From Hydrogenophaga sp. (lineage in GTDB: Bacteria; Pseudomonadota; Gammaproteobacteria; Burkholderiales; Burkholderiaceae_C), in the NCBI RefSeq assembly GCF_019264445.1, contig NZ_JAHVAB010000076.1, forward strand, positions 51,992 through 115,991: DNA of 64,000 bases, written 5' to 3'. Positions 35,859-46,363 of the stretch are shown here, in pieces. Every line of letters begins with the position of its first letter. The stretch's first letter is position 1. The position numbers and the translations under genes are program-made. Under the pieces are notes generated by a model. That model was not told where the DNA came from. It was given only the letters and a program-made list of their open reading frames with translations, and made no database searches.

Positions 35859-36287
35859 TTACTTGCGCAGGCTGTCGCGAATCTCGCGCAGCAGCGCGAT
35901 GTCTTCGGGCGTTGCCGCAGGTTCTGGGGGTGCGGCGGGCGTTTCGCGCTTGAGCCGATTGATCTGCTTCACCATGATGAAGATGATGAACGCCATGATC
36001 GTGAAGTTCAGCGCTACGGTGATGAAGTTGCCGTACGCGAGCGTGGGGACTCCCGCCGCCTTCAATGCAGCCAGCGTAGGTGCCGTGCCTTCTGGCACCC
36101 GACCCAGCGCGATGAACAGGTTGGTGAAATCCAGGCTGCCGAAAATCGCGCCCACGATGGGCATGATCACGTCGTCGACCATGGAGGTCACGATCTTGCC
36201 AAAGGCGCCGCCGATGATCACGCCCACGGCGAGATCGATGACATTGCCCTTGACGGCGAATTCCTTGAACTCTTGCAGCATGCCCAT
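35859..36287 (-). CDS. mscL: Large-conductance mechanosensitive channel
   Basis: MscL is a homopentameric channel that opens under membrane tension and saves cells from osmotic downshock. The 142-residue protein starts with the family-typical amphipathic [31 protein letters not shown]. The second membrane helix (about 85-105, with [13 protein letters not shown]) and a charged C-terminal helix follow. The start may be the first ATG or the Met two residues on. Confidence 0.95.
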   Translation of the reverse strand: MGMLQEFKEFAVKGNVIDLAVGVIIGGAFGKIVTSMVDDVIMPIVGAIFGSLDFTNLFIALGRVPEGTAPTLAALKAAGVPTLAYGNFITVALNFTIMAFIIFIMVKQINRLKRETPAAPPEPAATPEDIALLREIRDSLRK

Positions 36288-36532
36288 GGTGTTCCTCCAG
36301 ATATTGGGTGCCGGGCGGCTGTGAATGCCGGCCCGGTCATTTGCAGACCGGGAAGATTCTCACACAGTTGGTCTGGTTCGCTGGCCGCTTGCGGACCGCC
36401 GCGCCGTCGCTTGCTTGAACTGCGCTCAATAGCCCAGTCCCAAACCCCGGCAAGGGGAAGAGCCGCTTGACTGCTCCAGTACAATGCCGGGTTGTCTCTA
36501 GTGTCCGTCTTGTCCCTCATTGAAAGAGCCCC
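36288..36532. promoter_or_regulatory. Divergent control region between mscL and petA
   Basis: These 245 bases must hold the promoters of both mscL (leftward) and the pet operon (rightward). The region contains a perfect 7-bp hairpin (CCCGGTC 36332-36338 with GACCGGG 36346-36352). It also has TTGACT and TACAAT boxes near 36468 and 36480, but their spacing is only 7 bases, so they are not a normal sigma-70 pair. No clear regulator site was recognised. Confidence 0.3.
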
Positions 36533-37141
36533 ATGAGTGAAGCAACCGCCGGTGCGACCGTCGATCGCAGCCGCAGAACCTGGCTGATCACCTCCTGCGC
36601 CATGGGTGGCGCCGGTGCAGCCGCCGTCGCCGTACCCTTCGTGAGCACCTTCCAGCCGTCCGAGCGTGCCAAAGCCGCCGGTGCCGCCGTGGAAGTGGAC
36701 ATCTCCGGCATCCAGCCGGGTGAAAAAATGGTGGTCGAATGGCGCGGCAAGCCCGTGTGGATCCTTCGCCGCACGCCCGAGCAGCTTGCGGCCCTGGAGA
36801 CGATCGATGGGCAGCTTGCCGATCCCAACTCCGATCGCACCGCCTACCCGACGCCCGCATACGCCAAGAACCGCCACCGTTCCATCAAGCCCGAGTTTCT
36901 CGTGACCGTGGGCATCTGCACCCACCTCGGCTGCTCCCCCGGCGACAAGCTGACGCCTGGACCCCAGCCGTCGCTGCCAGACGACTGGAAGGGTGGCTTC
37001 CTGTGCGCATGCCACGGCTCCACCTTTGACGTGGCGGGTCGCGTTTTCAAGAACAAGCCGGCTCCCGACAACCTGGAAGTGCCGCCCCACTATTACCTGT
37101 CCGACACCACCTTGCTGGTGGGCGAAGAAAAGCAGGCCTGA
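36533..37141 (+). CDS. petA: Ubiquinol-cytochrome c reductase iron-sulfur (Rieske) subunit
   Basis: The Rieske subunit carries electrons from ubiquinol to cytochrome c1 in complex III. The N-terminus holds a twin-arginine-type signal anchor (SRRTWLITS around residue 13, then a membrane helix to about 40). The [2Fe-2S] ligands are in CTHLGCSPG and CACHGSTFD. Its probable export route is the Tat system encoded at 31.0-32.7 kb. The protein has 202 residues, and petB follows 37 bases later. Confidence 0.95.
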   Translation: MSEATAGATVDRSRRTWLITSCAMGGAGAAAVAVPFVSTFQPSERAKAAGAAVEVDISGIQPGEKMVVEWRGKPVWILRRTPEQLAALETIDGQLADPNSDRTAYPTPAYAKNRHRSIKPEFLVTVGICTHLGCSPGDKLTPGPQPSLPDDWKGGFLCACHGSTFDVAGRVFKNKPAPDNLEVPPHYYLSDTTLLVGEEKQA

Positions 37142-37178
37142 GCGGCGCTGGCAGACAACGGATCACAGAGGCATCCCC

Positions 37179-38579
37179 ATGGCTGAATTCAAAGAAATTT
37201 CCCCCGACGCACCCATCGGTCAGAAAGCGCTGAACTGGGTCGACAACCGGTTCCCGCTCTCCAAACTCTACAAAGAGCACCTGTCCGAGTACTACGCGCC
37301 CAAGAACTTCAACTTCTGGTACTTCTTCGGCTCCCTCGCACTCCTGGTTCTGGTGATCCAGATCGTGACGGGCATCTTCCTGGTGATGCACTACAAACCC
37401 GATGCCAACCTCGCGTTTGCTTCGGTCGAGTACATCATGCGCGACGTGCCTTGGGGCTGGCTGATCCGTTACATGCATTCCACCGGCGCCTCTGCGTTCT
37501 TTGTGGTGGTGTACATGCACATGTTCCGTGGCCTGATCTACGGCAGCTACCGCAAGCCTCGCGAGCTGGTATGGGTCTTTGGCTGTGCGATTTTCCTTTG
37601 CCTCATGGCAGAAGCCTTCATGGGCTATCTGCTGCCCTGGGGCCAGATGTCGTACTGGGGCGCCCAGGTGATCGTCAACCTGTTCTCGGCGATTCCCTTT
37701 GTCGGCCCCGACCTGGCGCTGCTGATTCGCGGTGACTTCGTGGTGGGAGACGCCACGCTGAATCGCTTCTTCAGCTTCCACGTGATCGCAGTACCGCTGG
37801 TGCTGCTGGGTCTTGTTGTGGCTCACATCATCGCGCTGCATGAAGTGGGTTCCAACAACCCCGACGGTGTGGAAATCAAGGCGACGAAGGACGCATCGGG
37901 CAAGCCCCTGGACGGCATTCCTTTCCACCCTTACTACACGGTGCACGACATTTTGGGCGTGTCCGTCTTCCTGATGGCGTTCTCGGCCATCATCTTCTTC
38001 GCGCCTGAGTTCGGCGGGTACTTCCTCGAGTACAACAACTTCATCCCGGCCGATCCGCTGGTGACGCCTCTGCACATCGCTCCGGTCTGGTATTTCACGC
38101 CGTTCTACTCGATGCTGCGCGCCATCACCACCGAGATGATGTACGCCCTTGTGGTCATCGTCGTGATCGCCGCTGTGCTGGGAGCCCTCAAGGCCAAGGT
38201 GGCCGCGGCTGTCAAGGGCGGTATCGTCATTGGCGCCCTGGTGCTGGTGGCCCTGATGCTGTCCATCGATGCCAAGTTCTGGGGCGTCGTTGCCATGGGT
38301 GGCGCGGTGATCATTCTGTTCTTCCTGCCTTGGCTGGACCACAGCCCCGTGAAGTCGATCCGCTATCGTCCCACTTGGAACATCTGGCTGTACGCCGTGT
38401 TCGTGATCAACTTCCTGATCTTGGGCTATCTCGGTGTTCTGCCTCCATCGCCCATCGGCGAGCGTGTATCTCAAGTCGGCACCCTGTTCTACTTTGGCTT
38501 CTTCCTGTTGATGCCTTGGTGGAGTCGCCTGGGCGAGTTCAAGCCAGTGCCCAATCGCGTCACGTTCCAGCCCCACTGA
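37179..38579 (+). CDS. petB: Cytochrome b subunit of the bc1 complex
   Basis: Cytochrome b holds the two b-type hemes and the quinol and quinone sites of complex III. The 466-residue protein has the full eight-helix form. Heme-ligating His residues lie in RYMHSTGASAFFVVVYMHMF and in SFHVIAVPLVLLGLVVAHIIALHEVG, and the PEWYF-equivalent reads APVWYF. I used the ATG at 37179; the longer open frame overlaps petA. Confidence 0.96.
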   Translation: MAEFKEISPDAPIGQKALNWVDNRFPLSKLYKEHLSEYYAPKNFNFWYFFGSLALLVLVIQIVTGIFLVMHYKPDANLAFASVEYIMRDVPWGWLIRYMHSTGASAFFVVVYMHMFRGLIYGSYRKPRELVWVFGCAIFLCLMAEAFMGYLLPWGQMSYWGAQVIVNLFSAIPFVGPDLALLIRGDFVVGDATLNRFFSFHVIAVPLVLLGLVVAHIIALHEVGSNNPDGVEIKATKDASGKPLDGIPFHPYYTVHDILGVSVFLMAFSAIIFFAPEFGGYFLEYNNFIPADPLVTPLHIAPVWYFTPFYSMLRAITTEMMYALVVIVVIAAVLGALKAKVAAAVKGGIVIGALVLVALMLSIDAKFWGVVAMGGAVIILFFLPWLDHSPVKSIRYRPTWNIWLYAVFVINFLILGYLGVLPPSPIGERVSQVGTLFYFGFFLLMPWWSRLGEFKPVPNRVTFQPH

Positions 38580-38611
38580 ATCCCAAAGAGCCATTCCGGA
38601 GAGTCAAGCAA

Positions 38612-39367
38612 ATGAAAAAAATCCTCTTGGGCTTCATGCTGGCACTGGGCATGTCGGGTGCGGCGCTGGCTGCAGGCGGCGGCATCCCTCTCGACAAGGC
38701 GCCAAAGCGCACGAACGACATGGCAGCGCTGCAGAACGGCGCCAAATTGTTCGTCAACTACTGCCTGAGCTGCCACTCGGCCGCCTTCATGCGCTACAAC
38801 CGGCTGCGTGATATCGGTCTGACCGACAAGCAGATTTCAGAAAACCTGGTTTTCACCACCGACAAGATCGGCGACACGATGAAGGCGTCGATCGATCCGA
38901 AGCAGGCGAAGCAGTTCTTTGGGGTGAATCCACCCGACCTGACCCTGATCGCCCGCTCGCGCTCGAGTGGCGCTGGTACTGGTGCCGACTACGTCTACAC
39001 GCTTCTTCGCAGCTACTACCGCGACGAGACCAAGCCGACGGGTTGGAACAACCTTGCCTTCCCCAACATCGGTATGCCACATCCCTTGTGGGAGCTGCAG
39101 GGCGAACGCCGCCCGGTGTATGAGAAGGTGATGAGTCACGGCCACGAGGTGGATCGTGTGAAGGGCTGGACGCAGGTCAAGCCCGGCACCTTGAGCGACG
39201 CGCGCTACGACGATAACGTCGGCGACCTGGTGGCTTACCTGCAGTGGATGGCCGAGCCGGCGCAGAATTCCCGCGTGCGCATTGGCGTGTGGGTGCTGTT
39301 GTTCCTGGCCGCGTTCACCGTGATCGCCTGGCGTCTGAACGCCGCGTTCTGGAAAGACATCAAGTAA
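38612..39367 (+). CDS. petC: Cytochrome c1 subunit of the bc1 complex
   Basis: Cytochrome c1 takes electrons from the Rieske protein and passes them to soluble cytochrome c. The signal peptide (MKKILLGFMLALGMSGAALA) is clear. The heme c site is CLSCH near residue 52, preceded by NYC. The axial Met is probably in NIGMPHPLWEL. A C-terminal membrane anchor (about 222-242) follows. It ends the pet operon, before two hairpins. Confidence 0.95.
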   Translation: MKKILLGFMLALGMSGAALAAGGGIPLDKAPKRTNDMAALQNGAKLFVNYCLSCHSAAFMRYNRLRDIGLTDKQISENLVFTTDKIGDTMKASIDPKQAKQFFGVNPPDLTLIARSRSSGAGTGADYVYTLLRSYYRDETKPTGWNNLAFPNIGMPHPLWELQGERRPVYEKVMSHGHEVDRVKGWTQVKPGTLSDARYDDNVGDLVAYLQWMAEPAQNSRVRIGVWVLLFLAAFTVIAWRLNAAFWKDIK

Positions 39368-39414
39368 CCGTACCCGGGTGAGACGGCCTCATTGCAGGCC
39401 GTTTCGACCGTCCC

Positions 39415-39464
39415 ACAGTGGTTTGCAGTGCCTTGCAGGCATTCATGCAAACCACTGTTTTTTG
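39415..39464 (+). terminator. Strong Rho-independent terminator after petABC
   Basis: A perfect 13-bp stem (ACAGTGGTTTGCA at 39415-39427 with TGCAAACCACTGT at 39446-39458) is followed by a T tract. A smaller hairpin (ACGGCCT 39383-39389 with AGGCCGT 39396-39402) precedes it. The stem ends only about 25 bases before sspA, so sspA must be transcribed from read-through or from a promoter within or close to this structure. Confidence 0.85.
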
Positions 39465-39482
39465 CTTTAAGGAGACTCCCAC

Positions 39483-40094
39483 ATGATGGTCTTGTATTCG
39501 GGCACGACCTGCCCTTACTCCCACCGCTGCCGCTTCGTGCTGTTTGAAAAAGGCATGGACTTCGAAATCCGGGATGTCGACCTCTACAACAAGCCCGAAG
39601 ACATCAGCGTGATGAATCCCTACGGTCAGGTGCCCATCCTGGTCGAACGTGACCTGATCCTGTACGAGTCGAACATCATCAACGAGTACATCGATGAGCG
39701 CTTCCCGCACCCGCAGCTCATGCCTGGTGACCCCGTTGACCGCGCGCGCGTGCGCCTGTTTCTCCTGAACTTCGAAAAGGAGCTCTTCACGCACGTGTCC
39801 ATGCTCGAGTCGCGCAGCACCAAGGGCAATGAGAAGGCGCTGGAGAAGGCCCGTTCGCACATTCGCGATCGCCTGACCCAGCTGGCTCCGGTCTTCCTCA
39901 AGAACAAGTTCATGCTGGGCGACAATTTCTCCATGCTGGACGTCGCCATTGCCCCGCTGCTTTGGCGACTGGACTTCTACGGCATTGAGCTCAGCAAGAA
40001 TGCAGCGCCGCTGTTGAAGTACGCCGAGCGCATCTTCTCGCGGCCGGCCTACATTGAAGCGCTGACACCTTCCGAAAAAGTGATGCGCAAGTAA
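39483..40094 (+). CDS. sspA: Stringent starvation protein A
   Basis: SspA is a glutathione-S-transferase-fold protein that binds RNA polymerase and modulates transcription in stress. The 203-residue product has the thioredoxin-like N-terminal half (YSGTTCPYSHRCRFVLFEKGMDFE) and the helical C-terminal half with NFSMLDVAIAPLLWRL. An AAGGAG ribosome site precedes two adjacent ATG codons, either of which could be used. It is followed by sspB, as in E. coli. Confidence 0.93.
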   Translation: MMVLYSGTTCPYSHRCRFVLFEKGMDFEIRDVDLYNKPEDISVMNPYGQVPILVERDLILYESNIINEYIDERFPHPQLMPGDPVDRARVRLFLLNFEKELFTHVSMLESRSTKGNEKALEKARSHIRDRLTQLAPVFLKNKFMLGDNFSMLDVAIAPLLWRLDFYGIELSKNAAPLLKYAERIFSRPAYIEALTPSEKVMRK

Positions 40095-40133
40095 GGGTGC
40101 CTGACCCTGCGCTGGCCTCCGCGTCCATCTGCC

Positions 40134-40658
40134 ATGACTGCGTTCAAACAAGAAATTCCGTCAACGCGGCCGTACCTGATCCGTGCGTTGCACGAGTGGT
40201 GCGCCGACAACGGGTTTTCGCCCTACATCGCGGTACACGTGGATGCATCGGTTCGCGTGCCAATGGAGTTCGTCAAGAACGGGGAGATCGTGCTCAACGT
40301 CAGCATGGACGCGACGAGCTCGCTCAAGCTTGGCAATGACTTCATTGAGTTCAAGGCCCGTTTCGGTGGCGTAGCGCGAGAGATCATCGTGCCGGTCAGC
40401 CATGTCATTGCGATCTATGCCCGCGAAAACGGGCAAGGTATGGCATTTCCGGCTCCGCCTGCCGCGTCGCCGGTGGAGCCGGATGCGGGTCGTGTTTCCG
40501 GCCCTGCCGATGCCGAGGCGGACGCACACGCCCGTGGTGTCGCGTTGCGTTCGGTCCCCAACGATGGCGCGCACCCACCGTCTGAGCCGGGCGACGAGCC
40601 TGATCCACCCACGCCCGCGCGCCCCGGCGGCAAGCCTCAGCTCAAACGGGTCAAGTAA
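40134..40658 (+). CDS. sspB: ClpXP protease specificity-enhancing factor SspB
   Basis: SspB delivers ssrA-tagged proteins to ClpXP. The N-terminal 110 residues form the substrate-binding domain, with RPYLIRALHEWCADNGFSPYI and VPVSHVIAIYARENGQGMAF. The acidic Pro-rich linker and the C-terminal ClpX-binding tail (PQLKRVK) follow. It lies 39 bases after sspA. It ends just before tRNA-Thr. Confidence 0.93.
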   Translation: MTAFKQEIPSTRPYLIRALHEWCADNGFSPYIAVHVDASVRVPMEFVKNGEIVLNVSMDATSSLKLGNDFIEFKARFGGVAREIIVPVSHVIAIYARENGQGMAFPAPPAASPVEPDAGRVSGPADAEADAHARGVALRSVPNDGAHPPSEPGDEPDPPTPARPGGKPQLKRVK

Positions 40659-40672
40659 AATTTTTTGCGTTC

Positions 40673-40748
<76 letters not shown>

Positions 40749-40782
40749 ACCACCCTCCGCACACGCCCGGGACAGGGCCCGC

Positions 40783-41100
40783 TCATCGTCCCGGTGTTTG
40801 GACTTTGATGCGGATTGCGGTAACCTGCGCACCCCTTTGGGTCAAAGTCTGTTGCAGTGAAGGCAACAGATGGCGCAGTTTGGTAGATGCCGCCGCGCTC
40901 GCCACGAGCAGGCACCACTCCTGGTCTTGCAGGGGCCCCGCCACGATGTGCGGGCGAAGAGCAGCCGGGATCAAGTGCTGAACCTGTTCGAGGCACCACC
41001 GGGACACCCGAATGCGCTCTTGAAGTGCCGCGAGCGGGGGCGCCGCGCCCAAAGCCTGCTCCAGGCTGAGCATGTGGAACGGGCGCTGGGTAGTAGACAT
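40783..41100 (-). CDS. DUF721 (DciA-like) protein
   Basis: This 105-residue protein belongs to the DUF721 family, whose best-known member DciA loads the replicative helicase in bacteria that lack DnaC. The sequence has a helical N-terminus, a central hydrophobic strand-rich region and the typical LRHLLPSLQQTL near residue 76. It is short for a full DciA. It is convergent with tRNA-Thr and divergent from the M23 peptidase gene, a placement near secA seen across betaproteobacteria. Confidence 0.75.
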   Translation of the reverse strand: MSTTQRPFHMLSLEQALGAAPPLAALQERIRVSRWCLEQVQHLIPAALRPHIVAGPLQDQEWCLLVASAAASTKLRHLLPSLQQTLTQRGAQVTAIRIKVQTPGR

Positions 41101-41148
41101 GGATGAATGGTCCTCCGGTGCGGTCGGAGTGGCCCGGAAAGGTCAACA

Positions 41149-42099
41149 GTGCACATCATTATCACGGACGCCTGGCTGGCCAAGAGCCGGGCGATGCACC
41201 TCAGTGGGATCAAGCTCGTTGGCGTCGGTGTGCTGGCGTCCGTTGTGCTGATGCTGGGTGCGATCACAACGTACCACTGGGTGTTTCTCGAAGGCGTGCG
41301 CCAGGGCTGGCCGGGGTTCGCGTCCGTGGCGCGCCTGGTGCATCAAGACGAAGCCGCCTCCCAAAACGCTTACATGCGCGCCAACCTCGATGCCATGGCC
41401 CGCAAGCTGGGCGAGATGCAGGCGCGCATGGTGCAGATCGACTCGCTCGGTGAGCGGGTGGCTGGCTTGGCTGGATTGAGTCCCGCAGAGTTCAAGGCGG
41501 CGCCCGGTGCTGGCGGCGCACTGGTGGGGGGGCGAGATCTGAGCATGGAAGAGCTGATGGCCGCTCTGGAACGGATTGACCACACCAGCGGCTCCCGCGT
41601 TGACTGGCTGACGGTGGTGGAGTCGCGCCTTTTTGACCAGAAGATCCAGCGGACCATGGTGCCGACGGAGAAGCCCGTCGTCGGTGTTCAGGTGGGTTCC
41701 GCATTTGGCTTCCGCATTGACCCCATCACGGGTCGTTCTGCGTTGCACACGGGCCTGGACTTTCCGGCAGAACCCGGCACGCCCATCCTGTCGGCTGCGG
41801 GTGGCGTTGTGGTCGTGCAGGAGTACCACCCCGCCTACGGGAACATGGTCGAAGTCGACCACGGCAACGACCTGATCACCCGCTATGCCCACGCCTCCAG
41901 GGTGTTGGTGAAGAAGGGCGACATCGTGAAGCGTGGCCAGAAGATTGCAGAGGTCGGCTCGACAGGGCGGTCAACAGGTCCGCATCTGCACTTTGAGGTG
42001 TGGGTTTCTGGTGTCCCTCAAGACCCCCAGCGCTTCCTGGCGGCGGGTGAAAATTTGGCCAACGCAAAAACAGCCGGGCTGGGGCCCCGCAAGCCCTGA
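41149..42099 (+). CDS. M23-family metallopeptidase (LytM domain)
   Basis: This 316-residue protein has one N-terminal membrane helix (about 23-45), a short coiled coil and a C-terminal LytM/M23 peptidase domain (about 205-305). Zinc ligands are visible in HTGLDFPAEPGTP and GPHLHFEVW, with the catalytic YAHAS segment between them. The start is a GTG at 41149 after AAGG; the frame extends to 41107. M23 enzymes cut peptide crosslinks or act as amidase activators; which applies here cannot be told. Confidence 0.88.
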   Translation: MHIIITDAWLAKSRAMHLSGIKLVGVGVLASVVLMLGAITTYHWVFLEGVRQGWPGFASVARLVHQDEAASQNAYMRANLDAMARKLGEMQARMVQIDSLGERVAGLAGLSPAEFKAAPGAGGALVGGRDLSMEELMAALERIDHTSGSRVDWLTVVESRLFDQKIQRTMVPTEKPVVGVQVGSAFGFRIDPITGRSALHTGLDFPAEPGTPILSAAGGVVVVQEYHPAYGNMVEVDHGNDLITRYAHASRVLVKKGDIVKRGQKIAEVGSTGRSTGPHLHFEVWVSGVPQDPQRFLAAGENLANAKTAGLGPRKP

Positions 42100-42270
42100 G
42101 CCGGGCCTTTTCACGCCGGGTAAAATGCGCGCTTTGCTCTTGAAAGCCCGGCGTTCGTCTGCACATCACGGGTAGCTTCCCGTCTTTTGCTCTCCCGGGT
42201 TCGCGAGAGCCCTCCTAAATCCAATCGCTTGCCCGGAGTCCGCAAGGGCGTCTGGCGCAGGCCCGCACGT

Positions 42271-45033
42271 ATGGCCACAACCTTCCTCACCAAAATATTT
42301 GGTAGCCGCAATGACCGTCTTCTGAAGACCTATCGGAAGACGGTGGAGCGCATCAACGGGCTGGAGGCCAAGTTCGAGCAGCTCAGCGACGAGGAGCTGA
42401 AGGCACAAACCGAATCCTTCAAGCAGCGCATAGCGCAGGGTGAAGCCCTGGAGGCGCTGATTCCCGAGGCGTTCGCGGTGGTGCGTGAAGCCAGCAAGCG
42501 CGTCATGAAGATGCGCCACTTTGACGTGCAGTTGGTCGGTGGCCTGGCGTTGCACCACGGCAAGGTGGCCGAAATGCGCACCGGTGAGGGCAAAACGTTG
42601 ACAGCCACGCTACCCGTCTACCTGAACGCCCTGACGGGCAAGGGTGTTCACGTGGTGACGGTGAACGACTACCTGGCGAGCCGTGACGCGCAGTGGATGG
42701 GCCGGCTCTACAACTTCCTCGGTCTTTCGGTCGGGATCAACCTGCCGCAAGCCCCCCGCGAAGACAAGCAGGCGGCGTATCGTGCCGACATCACCTACGG
42801 CACGAACAACGAGTACGGTTTTGACTACCTGCGCGACAACATGGTGTACGAGGCGGGTGACCGCGTGCAACGTGGACTGAACTTCGCCATCGTCGACGAG
42901 GTGGACTCGATCCTTATTGACGAAGCGCGCACGCCTCTGATCATCAGTGGCCAGGCCGAAGACCAGACGCAGGTGTACGTGGCGATCAAGCAGCTGGTGC
43001 CGCATCTGGTGCGACAGGAAGGCGAGGCGGACATTCGCACTGGCGAAGGCGTGATCAAGCCGGGTGACTTCACCGTGGATGAGAAGGCCCACTCCATCCA
43101 CATGACCGAGCAAGGCCATGAAAATGCCGAGCGCCTTCTGAGCCAGGCAGGGTTGCTGCCTGAAGGCGCTTCGCTGTATGACCCCGCCAATATCGCGCTG
43201 CTGCACAACCTGGTGACGTCGCTCAAGGCGCATCACCTCTACCACCGTGACCAGCACTATGTGAACCAGGGTGGCGAGATCGTGATCGTCGACGAGTTCA
43301 CCGGTCGTTTGATGTCGGGTCGTCGCTGGAGCGATGGTCTGCATCAGGCGGTGGAAGCCAAGGAAGGCGTGGCGATCCAGCCTGAGAACCAGACGCTGGC
43401 CTCGATCACCTTCCAGAACTATTTCCGCCTGTACAACAAGCTTTCGGGCATGACGGGTACTGCCGACACCGAGGCTTACGAGTTCCAGGAAATCTACGGT
43501 CTCGAAACGGTGGTGATTCCGCCCAACCGCCCCAGCAAGCGGTCGGACCAGCTCGACCGCGTGTACAAAACGACGAAAGAAAAGTACGTCGCGGCGATTG
43601 AAGACATTCGGGAATGCCACGAGCGCGGTCAGCCCGTGCTGGTGGGCACGTCGTCCATCGAAAACTCCGAGATCATTGCCAGCCTGCTGCAGGCCGAGAA
43701 GCTGCCTCACGAGGTGCTGAATGCGAAGCAGCACGCCCGGGAAGCCGACATCATCATTCAGGCGGGCCGCCCTGGTGCGATCACGATCGCGACCAACATG
43801 GCCGGTCGGGGCACCGACATCGTGCTCGGCGGCAACCTGGAGAAAATGGTTGACGCCGTGCAGAACGACGAGACGCTCGACGACGCCACCAAGGTGGCCC
43901 GCATCGAGGCGATCCGCCAGCAATGGCAGCAGGACCACGACAAGGTCAAGGCGCTGGGTGGTTTGCGCATCATCGCGACCGAGCGTCACGAATCGCGTCG
44001 TATCGACAACCAGCTGCGTGGGCGCTCTGGCCGTCAGGGTGACCCCGGTTCCTCGCGCTTCTACCTGAGCCTGGACGATTCGCTGATGCGCATCTTCGCG
44101 GGTGACCGCGTGCGCGCCATCATGGACCGCCTGAAGATGCCCGAGGGTGAGGCCATTGAGGCGGGTATCGTCACCCGCAGCATCGAGAGTGCCCAGCGCA
44201 AGGTGGAGGCCCGCAACTTCGACATCCGCAAGCAACTCCTAGAGTACGACGACGTCTCCAACGACCAGCGCAAGGTCATCTACCAGCAGCGCAACGACAT
44301 TCTGGATGCCACGTCGCTGCGCGGCCAGATCGACGCGCTGCGAGAGGGTTGTTTCACGGACCTGGTGCATCAATACGTGCCTGAGGGCAGCGTGGAGGAG
44401 CAGTGGGACTTGCCGACCCTTGAGCGCGTGTTGCGCGAAGAGTGGGCCGTGGAGGCACCCGTCACGGCGTGGGTGTCTGAAGCCGAAGCCATTGACGCGG
44501 AGGAGATCGTCGAGCGCGTGGTGGCGGAGTCAAAGGCGGTGTTCGACGGCAAGGTGGCCCTGGTGGGCGAAGAGAACTTCACCCAGTTCGAGCGCGTGGT
44601 GCTGCTGCAAACCATTGACAGCCAGTGGCGTGAACACCTGGCCGCTCTGGACTATCTCCGCCAGGGCATTCACCTGCGTGGTTACGCACAGAAGCAGCCC
44701 AAGCAGGAGTACAAGCGCGAAGCGTTCATGTTGTTCGGGCAGTTGCTCGACAGCGTCAAGAACGACGTGACGCGTGTGCTCATGAATGTGCGCGTGCAGT
44801 CGCCCGAGCAGATCACCGCCGCAGCCGAGCAACTCGAAGAACGCGCCGAGCAAATTGCCAACGTGACCTACACGGCACCCACGGAAACGGGTGAAGCGGA
44901 GACCACCACCGACGCGGCCATCGCCGCAGCAGCGTCGCGTTCTGCGGGTGAGGTGCCGCGGGTGGGGCGCAACGATCCCTGCCCGTGTGGCAGCGGCAAG
45001 AAATACAAGCACTGCCACGGCAAGCTGGACTGA
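42271..45033 (+). CDS. secA: SecA, preprotein translocase ATPase
   Basis: SecA drives protein export through SecYEG. The 920-residue protein has Walker [10 protein letters not shown] (near residue 105), the DEAD-type motif [15 protein letters not shown], a preprotein crosslinking domain and [14 protein letters not shown] in the second motor domain. A C-terminal zinc-binding SecB-interaction motif ([16 protein letters not shown]) completes it. I used the ATG at 42271; the open frame to 42187 lacks family-like sequence. Confidence 0.97.
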   Translation: MATTFLTKIFGSRNDRLLKTYRKTVERINGLEAKFEQLSDEELKAQTESFKQRIAQGEALEALIPEAFAVVREASKRVMKMRHFDVQLVGGLALHHGKVAEMRTGEGKTLTATLPVYLNALTGKGVHVVTVNDYLASRDAQWMGRLYNFLGLSVGINLPQAPREDKQAAYRADITYGTNNEYGFDYLRDNMVYEAGDRVQRGLNFAIVDEVDSILIDEARTPLIISGQAEDQTQVYVAIKQLVPHLVRQEGEADIRTGEGVIKPGDFTVDEKAHSIHMTEQGHENAERLLSQAGLLPEGASLYDPANIALLHNLVTSLKAHHLYHRDQHYVNQGGEIVIVDEFTGRLMSGRRWSDGLHQAVEAKEGVAIQPENQTLASITFQNYFRLYNKLSGMTGTADTEAYEFQEIYGLETVVIPPNRPSKRSDQLDRVYKTTKEKYVAAIEDIRECHERGQPVLVGTSSIENSEIIASLLQAEKLPHEVLNAKQHAREADIIIQAGRPGAITIATNMAGRGTDIVLGGNLEKMVDAVQNDETLDDATKVARIEAIRQQWQQDHDKVKALGGLRIIATERHESRRIDNQLRGRSGRQGDPGSSRFYLSLDDSLMRIFAGDRVRAIMDRLKMPEGEAIEAGIVTRSIESAQRKVEARNFDIRKQLLEYDDVSNDQRKVIYQQRNDILDATSLRGQIDALREGCFTDLVHQYVPEGSVEEQWDLPTLERVLREEWAVEAPVTAWVSEAEAIDAEEIVERVVAESKAVFDGKVALVGEENFTQFERVVLLQTIDSQWREHLAALDYLRQGIHLRGYAQKQPKQEYKREAFMLFGQLLDSVKNDVTRVLMNVRVQSPEQITAAAEQLEERAEQIANVTYTAPTETGEAETTTDAAIAAAASRSAGEVPRVGRNDPCPCGSGKKYKHCHGKLD

Positions 45034-45115
45034 CGGGTGGGGCGGGGCAGGATGTCGCAAGACGTCGGTGCCGCCGCATAGCATTCGCGTCTCTCGGTAC
45101 ATTCACGGAGTTCAC

Positions 45116-46363
45116 ATGCCTGTCCAACTCACCGCTCCCCTGGCCCAGGATTTGTTGCCCATTGCGGGCGTGCGCATCGGTGTCGCTGAGGCCGGTATCC
45201 GCAAGGCCCATCGCAAGGATCTCACCGTTTTTCTTCTCGATGAAGGCAGTGCAGTGGGTGCTGTGTTCACGCAGAACCGGTATGCCGCAGCACCCGTGCA
45301 GGTGTGCCGGGAGCATCTGGCTGCAGGGCAGGGCATTCGTGCGCTGGTGATCAACACGGGCAATGCCAACGCGGGCACGGGTCAGTCGGGCCTTTCTCAT
45401 GCCCGGCAGACTTGCACCGCGCTGGCGCGTTCGCTGGGTCTGCACCATGAGCAGGTGTTGCCATTCTCAACGGGCGTGATCATGGAGCCTCTGCCGCTGG
45501 ACCGCTTGTTGGCTGGATTGCCCATGGCGTTGTCCGATGCAGCCCAGCCCCAAACCGAGACAGGCGATCAGTGGCTGGGCGCCGCCCAGGGCATCATGAC
45601 CACCGACACGCTGCCCAAGGCGTGCAGCCAGCGATTCGAGCTTGACGGACGACCCGTTCGCGCCACCGGCATCGCAAAAGGCGCGGGCATGATCCGGCCG
45701 AACATGGCAACGATGCTGGGTTTTCTGGCCACGGACGCCTGTGTGACTCCTGCGCTCATGGACACGCTGGCACGTCGGCTGGCGGATGCGTCGTTCAACC
45801 GCGTGACAGTGGATGGCGACACGAGCACCAACGATTCGTTCGTTGTGGTGGCCACCGGCCAGGCCGGTAATGCGCCCATCACTGACCTGGACAGCCCGGC
45901 AGGGCAGGTCCTGCTGAACGCTTTGACGATGGTGGCGCGCCAACTGGCCCACGCCATTGTTCGTGACGGCGAAGGCGCCACCAAGTTCATCACGGTGCAG
46001 GTGGAAGGCGGCAGGGACAACGCAGAGTGCCTGCTGGCCGCGTACGCCGTGGCGCACTCACCGTTGGTGAAAACGGCGTTCTTCGCCAGTGACCCCAATC
46101 TCGGCCGCATTCTGGCGGCGGTGGGCTACGCTGGCATACACGATCTGGATGTCAATGGCATCGATCTGCACCTGGGCGATGTGCATGTCGTGAAAGCCGG
46201 TGGACGACTCCCCGAGTACAAGGAAGAGGACGGCCAGCGCGCGATGAAAGCGGCCGAGATCGTGGTGCGCATCGGCTTGGGCCGCGGCACCGCAACCGAA
46301 ACGGTGTGGACTTGTGACTTCAGCCACGACTACGTCACCATCAACGCCGACTACCGCTCATGA
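45116..46363 (+). CDS. argJ: Bifunctional ornithine acetyltransferase / N-acetylglutamate synthase
   Basis: ArgJ recycles the acetyl group from N-acetylornithine to glutamate in arginine synthesis. The autocleavage site is the Thr of NMATMLGF (near residue 200), where the precursor splits into alpha and beta chains. The typical phrases [14 protein letters not shown] and [15 protein letters not shown] are present. I used the ATG at 45116, after GGAG (415 residues). It overlaps the next gene by 4 bases. Confidence 0.95.
   Translation: MPVQLTAPLAQDLLPIAGVRIGVAEAGIRKAHRKDLTVFLLDEGSAVGAVFTQNRYAAAPVQVCREHLAAGQGIRALVINTGNANAGTGQSGLSHARQTCTALARSLGLHHEQVLPFSTGVIMEPLPLDRLLAGLPMALSDAAQPQTETGDQWLGAAQGIMTTDTLPKACSQRFELDGRPVRATGIAKGAGMIRPNMATMLGFLATDACVTPALMDTLARRLADASFNRVTVDGDTSTNDSFVVVATGQAGNAPITDLDSPAGQVLLNALTMVARQLAHAIVRDGEGATKFITVQVEGGRDNAECLLAAYAVAHSPLVKTAFFASDPNLGRILAAVGYAGIHDLDVNGIDLHLGDVHVVKAGGRLPEYKEEDGQRAMKAAEIVVRIGLGRGTATETVWTCDFSHDYVTINADYRS

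Noticed and set aside
36466..36490. Sigma-70 promoter TTGACT/TACAAT upstream of petA
   Set aside because: The two boxes are only 7 bases apart, far from the 16-18 needed.
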